Positions 25,642 to 35,836 of a stretch of DNA of 64,000 bases are shown one piece after another (positions within the stretch are counted from its first letter, which is position 1; the number at the start of each line of letters is the position of its first letter). This stretch comes from Atopostipes sp963558565 (GTDB taxonomy: Bacteria; Bacillota; Bacilli; Lactobacillales; Carnobacteriaceae_A), in the NCBI GenBank assembly GCA_963558565.1, contig CAUWGX010000001.1, positions 252,993 to 316,992 on the forward strand, in the 5' to 3' direction. The notes under the pieces were generated by a model that searched no databases, was not told where the DNA came from, and worked only from the letters and a program-made list of their open reading frames with translations. The position numbers were made by a program, and so were the translations under genes.

Positions 25642-27354
25642 TTAACCAAATTGAGCCTCATGTAATTCCGCATAATGACCATTTAATTCCAACAATTCTT
25701 CATGCGTTCCGTCTTCGTGAATGCCTTGGGCTGAAACAACAAGAATGCGGTCGGCATCTTTAATCGTCGCTAAACGGTGAGCAATAATTAAAGTTGTGCG
25801 GCCTTCTGATAATTTATTCAAAGAACTTTGGATATATTGTTCTGTTTCTGTATCTAAAGCACTCGTTGCTTCATCTAAAATTAAAATCGCTGGATTTTTC
25901 AAAAAGATACGGGCAATCGATAATCGTTGTTTTTGTCCGCCTGATAAACGAACCCCTCGCTCCCCTATTTCAGTATCCACTCCTTGTGGGAGATCTTCAA
26001 CAACTTCCCGCAATTGAGCGGCATCGATCGCAGCTTCTACCTCTTCATCTGATGCATCTAATCTTCCATATAAAACATTATCACGCACTGTTCCATTGAA
26101 TAAGAAAACATCTTGTTGTACGACGCCTATTTGTTTACGAAGTGACTCCATGGTCACTTCTCTTATATCATAATTATCAATCGTAATGGATCCTGCGGAC
26201 ACTTCATAAAAACGTGGCAGCAAGTTCACTAAAGTTGTTTTTCCAACGCCGCTTGGACCTACAAAGGCGATGGTTTCTCCAGGTTTAATTGAAAGATTAA
26301 TATCCGCTAAAATATCTTTTCCTTCCTCATAACCAAAAGAAACGTGATGATATTCGATATAACCTTTGAATTCTGGAGCTTCAATCGCATCCTGTGCGTC
26401 TTGAATGCTCGGCTCTCGCATCAATTCTTCTTGTAATCTTTTGAATCCTGTGTAACCTTTCGGGTATAACTCTAACATGGTATTAATTTTTTGAATGGGT
26501 TGGATAAAAACGTTCGATAGTAAAATAAAACCAACAAAATCTCCTGTACTTAACTCACCTTGTAAAATAAAGTAAGCACCTGCGATAAAAGAAAATAAAT
26601 TAATTAAACGCATAATCATATAATTAAAAGAGGAGCTTACGCCCATGGTCTGATAGAAATCTATTTTTGTATCGCGATACCCTTGAATCATCTCTTCAAA
26701 GTTTTCTTTTTCATAATCTTCATTCGCAAAAGCTTTAACGACTCGAATACCACTTAAAGCGTTCTCGATGCCTGCATTAAAACTTGCCAAACTGTTATAA
26801 ATTCTTTGATTGACTTTGACCATTTGCTTATTAAAGAAAGCCAACAACACGCCTAAAATAGGAATAAGAACCACCGTAATAACAGCTAGTTGCGCATGCG
26901 TATTATACATCAACACAAAAGATCCTAATAAAGTCATGACTGTTATAAAAATATCTTCCGGGCCATGATGAGCGAGCTCACTCACTTCAAACAGTTCAGT
27001 CGTAATTGAACTCATCAATTCTCCTGTTTTTCGCTCGTCATAATAAGAGTAAGGTTGTTTTTGATAATGTTCATATAATTCTCGGCGCATGTCCGTTTCA
27101 ATATTAATACCTAAACGATGTCCTAATGTTACGACGATATAATTAAGTGTCATCGATAGTAAGTATAAGGAAAATAAGATAGCGGCTACTGTCATAATAA
27201 CTTTTAAGTTTCCATTCGGTAAGACAGTATCAATCGTACGATTTACGGCAATAGGAAAGATTAACTCTAATATAGCTGCAATAATGGCACAGGTAAAATC
27301 AATAAAGAATAATTTCTTGTAAGGTTTATAGTATGCAAAAAACTTTTTTAACAC
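25642..27354 (-). CDS. ABC exporter half-transporter (MsbA/LmrA-like)
   Basis: 570 residues from GTG 27354, five bases after AGAGGAG. An N-terminal membrane domain with six spans (residues 1-310) is fused to an ATPase: Walker A GPSGVGKTTLVN, signature LSGGQKQR, Walker B ILILDEATSALD. It would act as a homodimer pumping lipids or drugs outward. No partner gene is adjacent, so homodimerisation is more likely than a heterodimeric pair. The substrate is not predictable. Confidence 0.88.
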   Translation of the reverse strand: MLKKFFAYYKPYKKLFFIDFTCAIIAAILELIFPIAVNRTIDTVLPNGNLKVIMTVAAILFSLYLLSMTLNYIVVTLGHRLGINIETDMRRELYEHYQKQPYSYYDERKTGELMSSITTELFEVSELAHHGPEDIFITVMTLLGSFVLMYNTHAQLAVITVVLIPILGVLLAFFNKQMVKVNQRIYNSLASFNAGIENALSGIRVVKAFANEDYEKENFEEMIQGYRDTKIDFYQTMGVSSSFNYMIMRLINLFSFIAGAYFILQGELSTGDFVGFILLSNVFIQPIQKINTMLELYPKGYTGFKRLQEELMREPSIQDAQDAIEAPEFKGYIEYHHVSFGYEEGKDILADINLSIKPGETIAFVGPSGVGKTTLVNLLPRFYEVSAGSITIDNYDIREVTMESLRKQIGVVQQDVFLFNGTVRDNVLYGRLDASDEEVEAAIDAAQLREVVEDLPQGVDTEIGERGVRLSGGQKQRLSIARIFLKNPAILILDEATSALDTETEQYIQSSLNKLSEGRTTLIIAHRLATIKDADRILVVSAQGIHEDGTHEELLELNGHYAELHEAQFG

Positions 27355-27511
27355 ATATTCTCCTCTTTTCCTTCTAAAAAATATACTTTCTATTCTATGT
27401 GAGAACAGCCGTATTAGCAAGTTAAAATAAAAACAGCCTATACCAGAGATTGCCTTATCTATTTAAAATAAAGTGATTCTTGGATTTTTAAGTACGATCA
27501 GAAAATGTAAA

Positions 27512-27554
27512 AAAGCTCTTTAGTTTTAAATAGTTTGAAAAACTAAAAAGCTTT
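27512..27554 (-). terminator. Rho-independent terminator of pflA
   Basis: The minus-strand stem combines AAAGCT and AAAACTAAA pairings around an 11-base loop, followed by a TTTTTT tail, shortly after the pflA stop. Confidence 0.85.
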
Positions 27555-27561
27555 AGGTGTT

Positions 27562-28311
27562 TTATTTATAGAGATCTGTTTTTAGAATATAGTTTGCATT
27601 TTCTACACGTTCTGTAGTCGGTGTATCAATGCCTTTTAAGCGATAAGGAATCCCTAATTCCTCATATTTATATACACCGAGTTTATGGTAGGGCAGAACT
27701 TCTACATTTTCAACCGCTGATCCTAGGGATTGAATAAATTCACTCAAGGCCTGCAGATCCTCGTCAAAATCTGAGTGCTCAGGCACTAAAACATGCCGAA
27801 TCCACATCGGTATCTTTCGCTGCGATAAATCGCGAGCCATTTCAAGAATATTTGTATTTTCTGCCATAGTATATTTTTTATGAAATTCATTATTGATGTG
27901 TTTAATATCCATCAACACTAAATCCGTATATTGCATCAGTTCATCATAAACGGTAAAGAAAGGTTCTTCTCGCGTAAAGGGTCCTCCGCAAGAATCGATT
28001 GCCGTATGAACTTCCGCTTCTTTCGCTAATTTGAATAATTCAAGAATGAAATCAATCTGTAGTAAAGGCTCTCCACCACTTATTGTAATTCCACCCTCAT
28101 CTCCCCAATAAGGTCGATAGTCTAAAGCCATATCGAGTATTTCTTGAGGAGAGTAAGGCGTTCCCCCACCCATGTTCCACGTATCTGGATTATGGCAGAA
28201 AGCACAGCGTAAGCGACAGCCTTGCATAAAAACCACAAATCGAATACCTGGGCCATCCACAGAACCAAATGTTTCAATTGAATGGACATAACCTATATTT
28301 TTTTCTGCCAT
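27562..28311 (-). CDS. pflA: Pyruvate formate-lyase activating enzyme
   Basis: 249 residues, radical SAM. The 4Fe-4S motif CxxxCxxC is Cys32, Cys36, Cys39 (GCRLRCAFCHNPDTW), followed by GGGTPYS and TISGGEPLLQ. It generates the glycyl radical on PflB using S-adenosylmethionine. It lies 65 bases after pflB on the same strand, the standard pflB-pflA pair, and shares its terminator. Confidence 0.95.
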   Translation of the reverse strand: MAEKNIGYVHSIETFGSVDGPGIRFVVFMQGCRLRCAFCHNPDTWNMGGGTPYSPQEILDMALDYRPYWGDEGGITISGGEPLLQIDFILELFKLAKEAEVHTAIDSCGGPFTREEPFFTVYDELMQYTDLVLMDIKHINNEFHKKYTMAENTNILEMARDLSQRKIPMWIRHVLVPEHSDFDEDLQALSEFIQSLGSAVENVEVLPYHKLGVYKYEELGIPYRLKGIDTPTTERVENANYILKTDLYK

Positions 28312-28376
28312 CTTTAGACATCATCCTTATCCTCTTATCTTGATTTTCTTACACCTTGTAGACAAATATAAAAATA

Positions 28377-30635
28377 TTACATACTTCCATGGAAAGTACG
28401 GTTAATAACATCTTGTTGTTGTTCACGCGTTAATTTAATAAATTTAACGGCATAGCCAGAGACGCGAATCGTTAACTGTGGGTATTCCGCTGGATTTTCC
28501 ATCGCATCAATCAGTGTGTCACGATTGAGAGCATTCACGTTTAGATGATGACCACCTTTTTGTACATAACCATCGAGCATATTCGCTAAGTTTCTGACTT
28601 GTGTTTCATCAGTTTTTCCTAAAGCACTTGGCACGATTGAAAAAGTATTTGAAATGCCATCTAATGAGGACTCATAAGGTAATTTAGCGACTGAATTAAG
28701 ACTAGCTAACGCACCATTTTCATCCCGCCCATGTAAGGGGTTGGCACCTGGTGCAAAAGGCTCTCCTTCTGCACGTCCGTCCGGTGTATTTCCTGTTTTC
28801 TTCCCGTATACAACGTTGGAAGTAATCGTCAAAATAGAAGTTGTATGAACAGATTCACGGTAAGTTTCATGTTGTTTAACTTTAGCCATGAATTTTTCTA
28901 GTAATTCGATCGCAAGCTCATCTACTCGGTGATCATTATTTCCATATTTAGGATAGTCACTTTCGATTTCGTAATCAATCGCTAAACCATCTTCATCACG
29001 TATAACTTTTACTTTTGCGTGTTTAATCGCTGAAAGAGAGTCAACCGCTACTGAAAAACCAGCAATCCCTGTGGCCATCGTCCGAACGACTTCTGAATCA
29101 TGTAGAGCCATTTCAGCACTTTCATAACTATATTTATCATGCATATAATGAATAACATTCAGTGTATTAATATACAAGCCAGCAATCCAGTCCATCATCA
29201 TGTCGTATTTTTCAATTACTTCGTCATACTCTAAATACTCTGAAGTAATTGGAGCGTATGCCGGAGCTACTTGAGCTTTAGAGACTTCGTCCACTCCTCC
29301 ATTAATCGCATACAACAATGTTTTGGCTAAGTTTGCTCGAGCGCCGAAGAATTGCATTTGTTTTCCAATTTCCATCGCCGATACACAGCAAGCAATGCCG
29401 TAGTCATCTCCATAAATAGGTTGCATAATATCGTCATTTTCATATTGAATCGCACTTGTTTCAATCGATGCTTTTGCACAAAAGTTCTTGAAATTTTGTG
29501 GTAGATTCTTAGACCATAACACCGTTAAGTTAGGTTCTGGCGCTGGCCCTAAGTTGCTTAGCGTATGCAAGAAACGGTAACTATTTTTAGTGACCATGTG
29601 TCGTCCATCTAGTCCCATTCCTCCAATTGCTTCTGTTACCCAGGTAGGATCTCCTGAAAACAATTCATTATATTCCGGTGTACGAGCAAATTTTACTAGG
29701 CGTAATTTCATCACAAAATGGTCGACAAATTCCTGCGCTTCGCTCTCTGTAATCTTTCCTGCTTGTAAATCACGTTCTAAATAAATATCTAAAAAGGTTG
29801 AAGTACGTCCTAACGACATTGCTGCTCCATTTTGTTGTTTTATGGCAGCCAAATAGCCTAAATATAGCCACTGGAAAGCTTCTTGAGTAGTCACAGCCGG
29901 ACGAGAAATATCAAAGCCATAAATGTGCCCCAGTTCTTTCAGTTCATTTAGAGCATTGATTTGCTCAGTTAATTCTTCCCGTAAACGGATCGTGTCTTCA
30001 GACATCACGCCGCCACCACAATTTTCTTTATCGGCCATTTTTTCTTCCAATAAAAAATCTACGCCATATAAAGCTACTCGACGATAATCTCCAATAATAC
30101 GCCCACGTCCATACGCATCCGGTAATCCTGTGATGACGCCAGAGCGACGTGCTGCTCGCATTTCTGGGGTATAGACATCAAATACACCTTGGTTATGCGT
30201 CTTACGATACTCTGAAAAAATATGTGATTTTTCAGGATTAATTTCATAACCATAAGATTCAGCCGCTTGTTCAGACATCCGAATTCCACCATAAGGCTGA
30301 AAAGAACGTTTAAATGGCTGATCCGTTTGAAAACCTATAATCGTTTCTTTTTCTTTATCTAAGTAGCCTGGCCCGTGGGAAGTGATCGATGATACCACAT
30401 CTGTATCCATATCTAGCACGCCACCTGCTTCAATCTCTTGGCGGTCTAAGTCCATCACTTGATCCCATAGTTTTGAAGTCGCCGCTGTGGGTCCTTCTAA
30501 AAAGCAATCGTCTCCATCATATGGTTGATAATTATGCTGAATAAAATCACGGACATTAACATGACGTTTCCATTCAGTCCCCGTAAAGCCCTTCCAAGAT
30601 TCTTCGTAAATATCGGTTTCTTTTGCTTTTTGCAT
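28377..30635 (-). CDS. pflB: Pyruvate formate-lyase (formate C-acetyltransferase)
   Basis: 752 residues from ATG 30635, eight bases after AAAGGAG. Adjacent catalytic cysteines lie in YGIACCVSAMEIG, and the glycyl-radical site is Gly727 in RVSGYAVKFI, 25 residues from the C-terminus. It converts pyruvate and CoA to acetyl-CoA and formate under anaerobiosis. Expression is probably from TTGCGT-N16-TATTAT at 30691-30718, over which lies a partial cre-like sequence. Confidence 0.95.
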   Translation of the reverse strand: MQKAKETDIYEESWKGFTGTEWKRHVNVRDFIQHNYQPYDGDDCFLEGPTAATSKLWDQVMDLDRQEIEAGGVLDMDTDVVSSITSHGPGYLDKEKETIIGFQTDQPFKRSFQPYGGIRMSEQAAESYGYEINPEKSHIFSEYRKTHNQGVFDVYTPEMRAARRSGVITGLPDAYGRGRIIGDYRRVALYGVDFLLEEKMADKENCGGGVMSEDTIRLREELTEQINALNELKELGHIYGFDISRPAVTTQEAFQWLYLGYLAAIKQQNGAAMSLGRTSTFLDIYLERDLQAGKITESEAQEFVDHFVMKLRLVKFARTPEYNELFSGDPTWVTEAIGGMGLDGRHMVTKNSYRFLHTLSNLGPAPEPNLTVLWSKNLPQNFKNFCAKASIETSAIQYENDDIMQPIYGDDYGIACCVSAMEIGKQMQFFGARANLAKTLLYAINGGVDEVSKAQVAPAYAPITSEYLEYDEVIEKYDMMMDWIAGLYINTLNVIHYMHDKYSYESAEMALHDSEVVRTMATGIAGFSVAVDSLSAIKHAKVKVIRDEDGLAIDYEIESDYPKYGNNDHRVDELAIELLEKFMAKVKQHETYRESVHTTSILTITSNVVYGKKTGNTPDGRAEGEPFAPGANPLHGRDENGALASLNSVAKLPYESSLDGISNTFSIVPSALGKTDETQVRNLANMLDGYVQKGGHHLNVNALNRDTLIDAMENPAEYPQLTIRVSGYAVKFIKLTREQQQDVINRTFHGSM

Positions 30636-30690
30636 CCTTACAACTCCTTTATTTTTGTTTAAGTCATTAGAACTTCCCTTTGTCAAGTTC

Positions 30691-30718
30691 ATAATATCAC
30701 ATATTCATGTAAACGCAA
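30691..30718 (-). promoter_or_regulatory. pflB promoter with partial cre-like sequence
   Basis: On the minus strand TTGCGT (30713-30718), 16 bases, TATTAT (30691-30696). TGTAAACGCAAATT on the plus strand (30708-30721) matches the cre consensus at 11 of 14 positions and overlaps the -35 box. Confidence 0.5.
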
Positions 30719-30817
30719 ATTATTTTCTGTATAAATATTAATTAATTTGTTATAAACCCTGACAATCAGCACAACAAAAAACAACTTCTGCTAGTGATTC
30801 ATTCACATAAATAACAA

Positions 30818-30850
30818 AAAAAGATAGAGACACTTAAGCTCTATCTTTTT
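30818..30850 (-). terminator. Rho-independent terminator of parE-parC
   Basis: Perfect 12-base stem AAAAAGATAGAG with its complement, 9-base loop, then T residues on the minus strand; it lies just past the parC stop. Confidence 0.85.
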
Positions 30851-30857
30851 TGATCTC

Positions 30858-33338
30858 TTATTCTTCTATTTCTGTATTTTCTTCTTTGACTTCATAAATA
30901 AGGTCATCACGACGGTAGTCTACTGGCTGACCATCTGTTGTTTCATCTAAAATAAATGACCCGTTACTATAACGATCGCTGACGCTATAATCTTTTGGTT
31001 GAATGGTAAATTCTTTTTCTTTATCAGTTAAAATTGTTATTGATTCTTCGTTGTCTTCAACCTCGATTAATAAGCTTGGACGATGTGGATTTGATTTAAG
31101 TTCTCTTAAAACAAGTAAACCTCGTTTAGCACGTGAAATAACATCAAAATCAAGTAAGTTCATCTTCTTCACGGCACCACGGTGTGTGACAAGCATTGCA
31201 TAATTTTCTTCAGTATCATTATCGATCAATAATCCTGAAATCACATAATCCTCGTCTTTTAGATTGATCGCCTTAACCCCTTTTGCATTGGGACCATAGG
31301 TTGAAACTTCATCTAGTGGATAACGCAAACCATAACCACGACGGCTGACTAAGAAGACATCAAAGTTGTCGTCCTCTGTTACTTGATAAACTTTCAGTAA
31401 CGCATCGGTTTGATCTTGTAACTTAATCGCATTTGCACTTGCTGTACGATAATTTCTTTTATGCTTAAAATCAGAAACAATCGTTTGTTTAATGTAACCA
31501 CTGCGTGTCATGAAGACAAATTTCTTATCATCAGGTAATTGTTCATAATCAAAAACCGCCACGATTCTTTCATTCGGTTCAAATGAAATATTTTGCGATA
31601 AATGTTGCCCCGCATCCTTCCAACGAATATCCGGAAGCTCATGAACAGGACGATTAATCACTTTTCCTGCGCTTGTGAATATAACCAATTGATCAAGAGT
31701 TGACATTCGCTTCGTAAAAATCACTTGGTCCCCTGCACGTATTCCGATATCTTCAGGCTCTGAAGAAGCATAAGAGCGTGTGCTCGTTCTTTTAATGTAA
31801 CCTTCTCGAGTTAAGGATACAATCACTTCTTCTTCAGAAACAAGGACTTCTTTTTCAACTTTTAACTCTTCAATCTTATCTTCAATTTGAGTTAAACGTG
31901 GACTGCCATAGTTTTCTTTAATTTCTATTAATTCAGCTTCAATGACTTGGTTAAGCTTATCTTCATCTGAAAGAATCGCATTATAATCTTTGATGCGCTC
32001 TTCTAAAGTCTTCGCTTCTTCTTCCAGTTCGGTGATATCTGTATTTGTTAGGCGATATAGCTGTAAGTTCACAATCGCTTCTGCTTGTTTCTCACTGAAT
32101 TCAAAAGTATTAATTAGATTCACTTTTGCGTGCGATTTATTATCACTTTCTCGAATCACTTGAATCACTTGATCTAAAATAGATACAGCTTTAATTAACC
32201 CATGTACGATATGTTCACGGGCTTTATCTTTTTCCAAGAGTGTTTGTGTTCGGCGTGTAATCACTTCTCTTCTAAAAGATAAGTAACTCGTTAATATTTC
32301 TTTTAAGCCCAGCAATTTCGGTTGCTTATCATCAATTGCAATGACATTATAGTTATAAGAAACTTGTAAATCAGTATTTTTTAATAAATAGGTTAAGATA
32401 CCTTCTGCATTCACATTCTTTCTTAATTCCACTACAATTCGTAAGCCCGAACGATCTGTTTCATCCCGAACATCTGCAATCCCATCAATTTGTTTGTTGA
32501 TACGGATATCGTGCATTTTACGAACTAGATTTCCTTTATTGACTTCATAAGGAACCTCACTGATGACAATCTGTTCGCGACCTCCACGCATCTTTTCAAT
32601 ATCCGTTTTAGAACGAATTACAATGCGCCCTCGGCCTGTTTTATAAGCTTTTTCTAATCCCTTCGCCCCTTGGACAATACCTCCTGTCGGAAAGTCTGGT
32701 CCCTGAACGAATTTCATTAAATCTTTAAGCGTAGCTGCAGGATTATTAATTAGGTGAATCGTAGCGTCAACCACTTCCTCTAAATTATGCGGTGGAATAT
32801 CGGTCGCATACCCTGAAGAAATCCCTGTCGCTCCATTCACTAATAAGTTGGGGTAGCGAGCAGGTAAAACAGTTGGCTCTTCGTCTGTATCATCGAAGTT
32901 TAAGATGAAATCAACAGTATCGAGATTTAAATCTTTTACTAATTCATCAGCAATTTTTGACAATCGCGCTTCTGTATAACGCATAGCAGCTGCAGGATCG
33001 CCATCCATACTCCCGTTATTTCCTTGCATATCAACAAGGGGCATCCGCATTTTCCAATCTTGACTCAAACGCACCATCGCATCGTACACCGATGTATCTC
33101 CGTGAGGGTGATAATTCCCGATCACATTCCCCACAGTTTTTGCAGATTTACGATAAGGTTTATCATAAGTGTTTGAATCGTTGGACATTGCAAAAATAAT
33201 TCGTCGTTGAACAGGTTTTAACCCATCACGAATATCAGGAATCGCTCGTTCTTGGATAATATACTTTGAATAGCGTCCAAAACGATCTCCCATTACATTT
33301 TCTAATGTTATTTTTTGAACTCCAGTATTTTCTGACAT
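30858..33338 (-). CDS. parC: DNA topoisomerase IV subunit A
   Basis: 826 residues, the usual size. The catalytic Tyr is Tyr121 in AAAMRYTEARL, and the DNA-cleavage core begins at the N-terminus (DGLKPVQRRI). The C-terminal beta-pinwheel has repeated GYIKRT/GYIKQT and AKRGLLVL blades. With ParE it decatenates chromosomes. In the quinolone-contact helix the sequence is HPHGDTSVYDAMVR, with Thr at the position that is Ser in E. coli ParC; this may be natural. The start overlaps the parE stop by one base. Confidence 0.93.
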   Translation of the reverse strand: MSENTGVQKITLENVMGDRFGRYSKYIIQERAIPDIRDGLKPVQRRIIFAMSNDSNTYDKPYRKSAKTVGNVIGNYHPHGDTSVYDAMVRLSQDWKMRMPLVDMQGNNGSMDGDPAAAMRYTEARLSKIADELVKDLNLDTVDFILNFDDTDEEPTVLPARYPNLLVNGATGISSGYATDIPPHNLEEVVDATIHLINNPAATLKDLMKFVQGPDFPTGGIVQGAKGLEKAYKTGRGRIVIRSKTDIEKMRGGREQIVISEVPYEVNKGNLVRKMHDIRINKQIDGIADVRDETDRSGLRIVVELRKNVNAEGILTYLLKNTDLQVSYNYNVIAIDDKQPKLLGLKEILTSYLSFRREVITRRTQTLLEKDKAREHIVHGLIKAVSILDQVIQVIRESDNKSHAKVNLINTFEFSEKQAEAIVNLQLYRLTNTDITELEEEAKTLEERIKDYNAILSDEDKLNQVIEAELIEIKENYGSPRLTQIEDKIEELKVEKEVLVSEEEVIVSLTREGYIKRTSTRSYASSEPEDIGIRAGDQVIFTKRMSTLDQLVIFTSAGKVINRPVHELPDIRWKDAGQHLSQNISFEPNERIVAVFDYEQLPDDKKFVFMTRSGYIKQTIVSDFKHKRNYRTASANAIKLQDQTDALLKVYQVTEDDNFDVFLVSRRGYGLRYPLDEVSTYGPNAKGVKAINLKDEDYVISGLLIDNDTEENYAMLVTHRGAVKKMNLLDFDVISRAKRGLLVLRELKSNPHRPSLLIEVEDNEESITILTDKEKEFTIQPKDYSVSDRYSNGSFILDETTDGQPVDYRRDDLIYEVKEENTEIEE

Positions 33339-35329
33339 TATACATCTAACCTTTCTGGATGAATGTCTTCTTCATTTTCTTCTAGTATTTCTTCTGATTC
33401 TAAAATACTTCCATCTTCGCCCATGGTAAACTCGACATTCTCTTCTAACCATTCACGACGTGGCGATACTTTTGAGCCCATTAACACAGAGACTCGACGT
33501 TCTGCTTTGGCTTCATCATCGATGGTGACTTGGATCAGCGTTCGTCTTTCTGGGTCCATTGTTGTTTCCCATAATTGACTCGCATTCATCTCCCCCAAAC
33601 CTTTATAGCGTTGTAGGGAATATTTCTTAAGATCTTTTGTCGCTTCTGCTAATTCTTCATCTGTCCAAGCATAAATCGCTTTACGATTTTTGCCACTACC
33701 AGAAGTAATCTTATAAAGAGGTGGTTGAGCAAGGTAAACCTTACCTGCATCAATCAAAGGACGCATATAGCGGTAAAAGAAGGTAAGAAGTAAGGTTTGA
33801 ATATGGGCACCGTCTGTATCCGCATCCGTCATGATAATAATCTTGTCATAATTACAATCTTCAATATCAAATTCCGGGCCTACTCCTGCACCAATCGTGT
33901 AAATCATCGTTGCAATCTCTTCGTTTTTAAAGATATCAGTAATCGATGCTTTCTCTGTGTTAATGACCTTTCCTCGTAAAGGAAGAATAGCTTGGAACGT
34001 TCGATCGCGTCCCTGCTTCGCTGAACCACCTGCTGAATTCCCCTCTACTAGGTATAATTCATTCCGTTTAGCATTACGACCTTGTGCAGGCGTTAACTTA
34101 TCCGAAATTAAAGCATCTCGTTGACGACGTGATTTACTGTCTCGAGAAGCATTTTTCGCTTTACGTGCAGCTTCGCGCGCTTCACGTGCTTTGATCGCTT
34201 TACGAACAATTTGTTGAGAGACTTCCCCATTCTCCGCTAAGAAGAAACCTAATTGTTCAGAAATCACAGCGTCGACTGCTCCTCGCGCTTCGGCTGTTCC
34301 TAATTTATTCTTCGTTTGTCCTTCGAATTGCAAAATATTTTCAGGAATACGTACCGATAAAATAACAGCAATTCCTTCTCGAATATCGGAACCTTCTAAG
34401 TTTTTATCTTTTTCTTTTAACAAGCCAGCATTGCGCGCATACTCATTAAAAGTTTTTGTTAAGGCTGTTTTTGCACCTGTTTCGTGCGTTCCAGCATCTC
34501 GCGTCCGAACGTTATTCACAAAGCTTAAGAAGTTGTCCGTATAGCCATCGTTATATTGAAAAGCAAATTCGACTTCAATGCCGTTACTTTTTCCTTCAAA
34601 ATAGCCAATAGGGGATAAAGTATCTTTATCCTCGTTTAAATATTCCACAAAGGATTTAATCCCATCTTCATAATAGAAATCCTCTTCTAAGTCTTCTTCG
34701 CGTTCGTCAATAATATGGATATTCAATTTTTTAAGTAAAAAGGCCGATTCACGTAAGCGTTCAGATAGAGTATCATAAGAAATTTTAGTCGAACTAAAAA
34801 TCTCATCATCGGGTTTAAAGTGAATCGTTGTTCCAGATCCTTTTCCTTTTATCTTTTTACGTGTAACGTCCCCATCAGGCTTTCCACCATTTTTAAACTT
34901 CTGCACATATTCATAACCATCTCTTTGAACAGTAACCGTTAGCCATTCAGATAGTGCGTTCACCACTGCAGCACCTACTCCATGCAGACCGCCGGATGTT
35001 TTATAACCGCCCTCCTCACTAAACTTACCCCCTGCGTGTAGGATAGTAAAGATGACTTGCAAAGTAGGTATTCCTGATTCGTGCATCCCTGTAGGCATTC
35101 CTCGTCCATTATCTTGAACACTTACACTGTCATCTTCATGAATTTTTACAGTAATTTTATCTCCGTACCCAGCAAGTACCTCGTCAACAGAGTTATCGAC
35201 AATTTCATATACTAGATGGTGTAGTCCACGTGAGTCTGTTGAACCAATATACATTCCTGGACGTTTTCTTACAGCATCTAGTCCTTCTAAAATTTGAATA
35301 GAAGAATCTGAATAATTTTGTTGCGCCAT
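33338..35329 (-). CDS. parE: DNA topoisomerase IV subunit B
   Basis: 663 residues. GHKL ATPase motifs at the N-terminus (VDNSVDEVLAG, DNGRGMPTG, GGLHGVGAAVVNALS) and TOPRIM domain (EGNSAGGSAKQGRD, IIMTDADTDGAHI) are intact. parE then parC with divergent plsY upstream is the Bacillus/lactic acid bacterial order, which separates it from gyrB. An acidic C-terminal tail of about 25 residues (EILEENEEDIHPE) extends beyond the core. Promoter at 35420-35448. Confidence 0.93.
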   Translation of the reverse strand: MAQQNYSDSSIQILEGLDAVRKRPGMYIGSTDSRGLHHLVYEIVDNSVDEVLAGYGDKITVKIHEDDSVSVQDNGRGMPTGMHESGIPTLQVIFTILHAGGKFSEEGGYKTSGGLHGVGAAVVNALSEWLTVTVQRDGYEYVQKFKNGGKPDGDVTRKKIKGKGSGTTIHFKPDDEIFSSTKISYDTLSERLRESAFLLKKLNIHIIDEREEDLEEDFYYEDGIKSFVEYLNEDKDTLSPIGYFEGKSNGIEVEFAFQYNDGYTDNFLSFVNNVRTRDAGTHETGAKTALTKTFNEYARNAGLLKEKDKNLEGSDIREGIAVILSVRIPENILQFEGQTKNKLGTAEARGAVDAVISEQLGFFLAENGEVSQQIVRKAIKAREAREAARKAKNASRDSKSRRQRDALISDKLTPAQGRNAKRNELYLVEGNSAGGSAKQGRDRTFQAILPLRGKVINTEKASITDIFKNEEIATMIYTIGAGVGPEFDIEDCNYDKIIIMTDADTDGAHIQTLLLTFFYRYMRPLIDAGKVYLAQPPLYKITSGSGKNRKAIYAWTDEELAEATKDLKKYSLQRYKGLGEMNASQLWETTMDPERRTLIQVTIDDEAKAERRVSVLMGSKVSPRREWLEENVEFTMGEDGSILESEEILEENEEDIHPERLDV

Positions 35330-35419
35330 AAATGTTGCATCCCTTCTACAAATTTAACAACTTTTAATTAAATTTATTTTTTGTTTTTATTGAAACGTTT
35401 GTTCTTATATAACAAGCAT

Positions 35420-35448
35420 ACTTTATAAGTATAACACAAATTTGTCAA
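35420..35448 (-). promoter_or_regulatory. parE promoter
   Basis: On the minus strand TTGACA (35443-35448), 17 bases, TAAAGT (35420-35425), about 90 bases before parE. Confidence 0.6.
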
Positions 35449-35836
35449 ATATGCTCAGAACAATTGTTAGGTCAAGGTTTCTTAAGTAGTCATTTACCTT
35501 TTTAAATTTCGTGCTCATAAATACTGAACAAGAATACCGTTTTATGTGTTAAATATCAATCAATATTTCTTACGTGGAATAAAGAAACCCGAAAGATTTA
35601 AGCGTTCATTCGTCTGATTGCTTCTAATCTCTCCATCGACTAGATCTGCACGCTTCACTCAGCTAGTTATTTTTTTAATCGACATTTACAAGTCTAACCT
35701 CTTTATTCCCGGTCTATTTTCAAAATAACATTTTAAGATTCTCAAAATCGTGGTAAAATAAACATATCGATCTTCAGTGTTTACTTAGACTTATTCGCGT
35801 TTATAAAAAACACTGAATGATAAAGGAGAGATTATA
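35449..35836. other. Intergenic region between parE and plsY
   Basis: About 390 bases without a convincing gene. A stem ACTAG/CTAGT (about 35639-35668) is followed on the plus strand by TTATTTTTTT, which looks like a terminator with no gene before it. A 32-codon frame on the minus strand (35560-35658) lacks a ribosome site. A TAAAAT -10-like box for plsY lies near 35754. Confidence 0.4.

Noticed and set aside
35560..35658. 32-codon minus-strand frame starting with GTG
   Set aside because: No ribosome site, stop codon directly upstream, and no recognised product.
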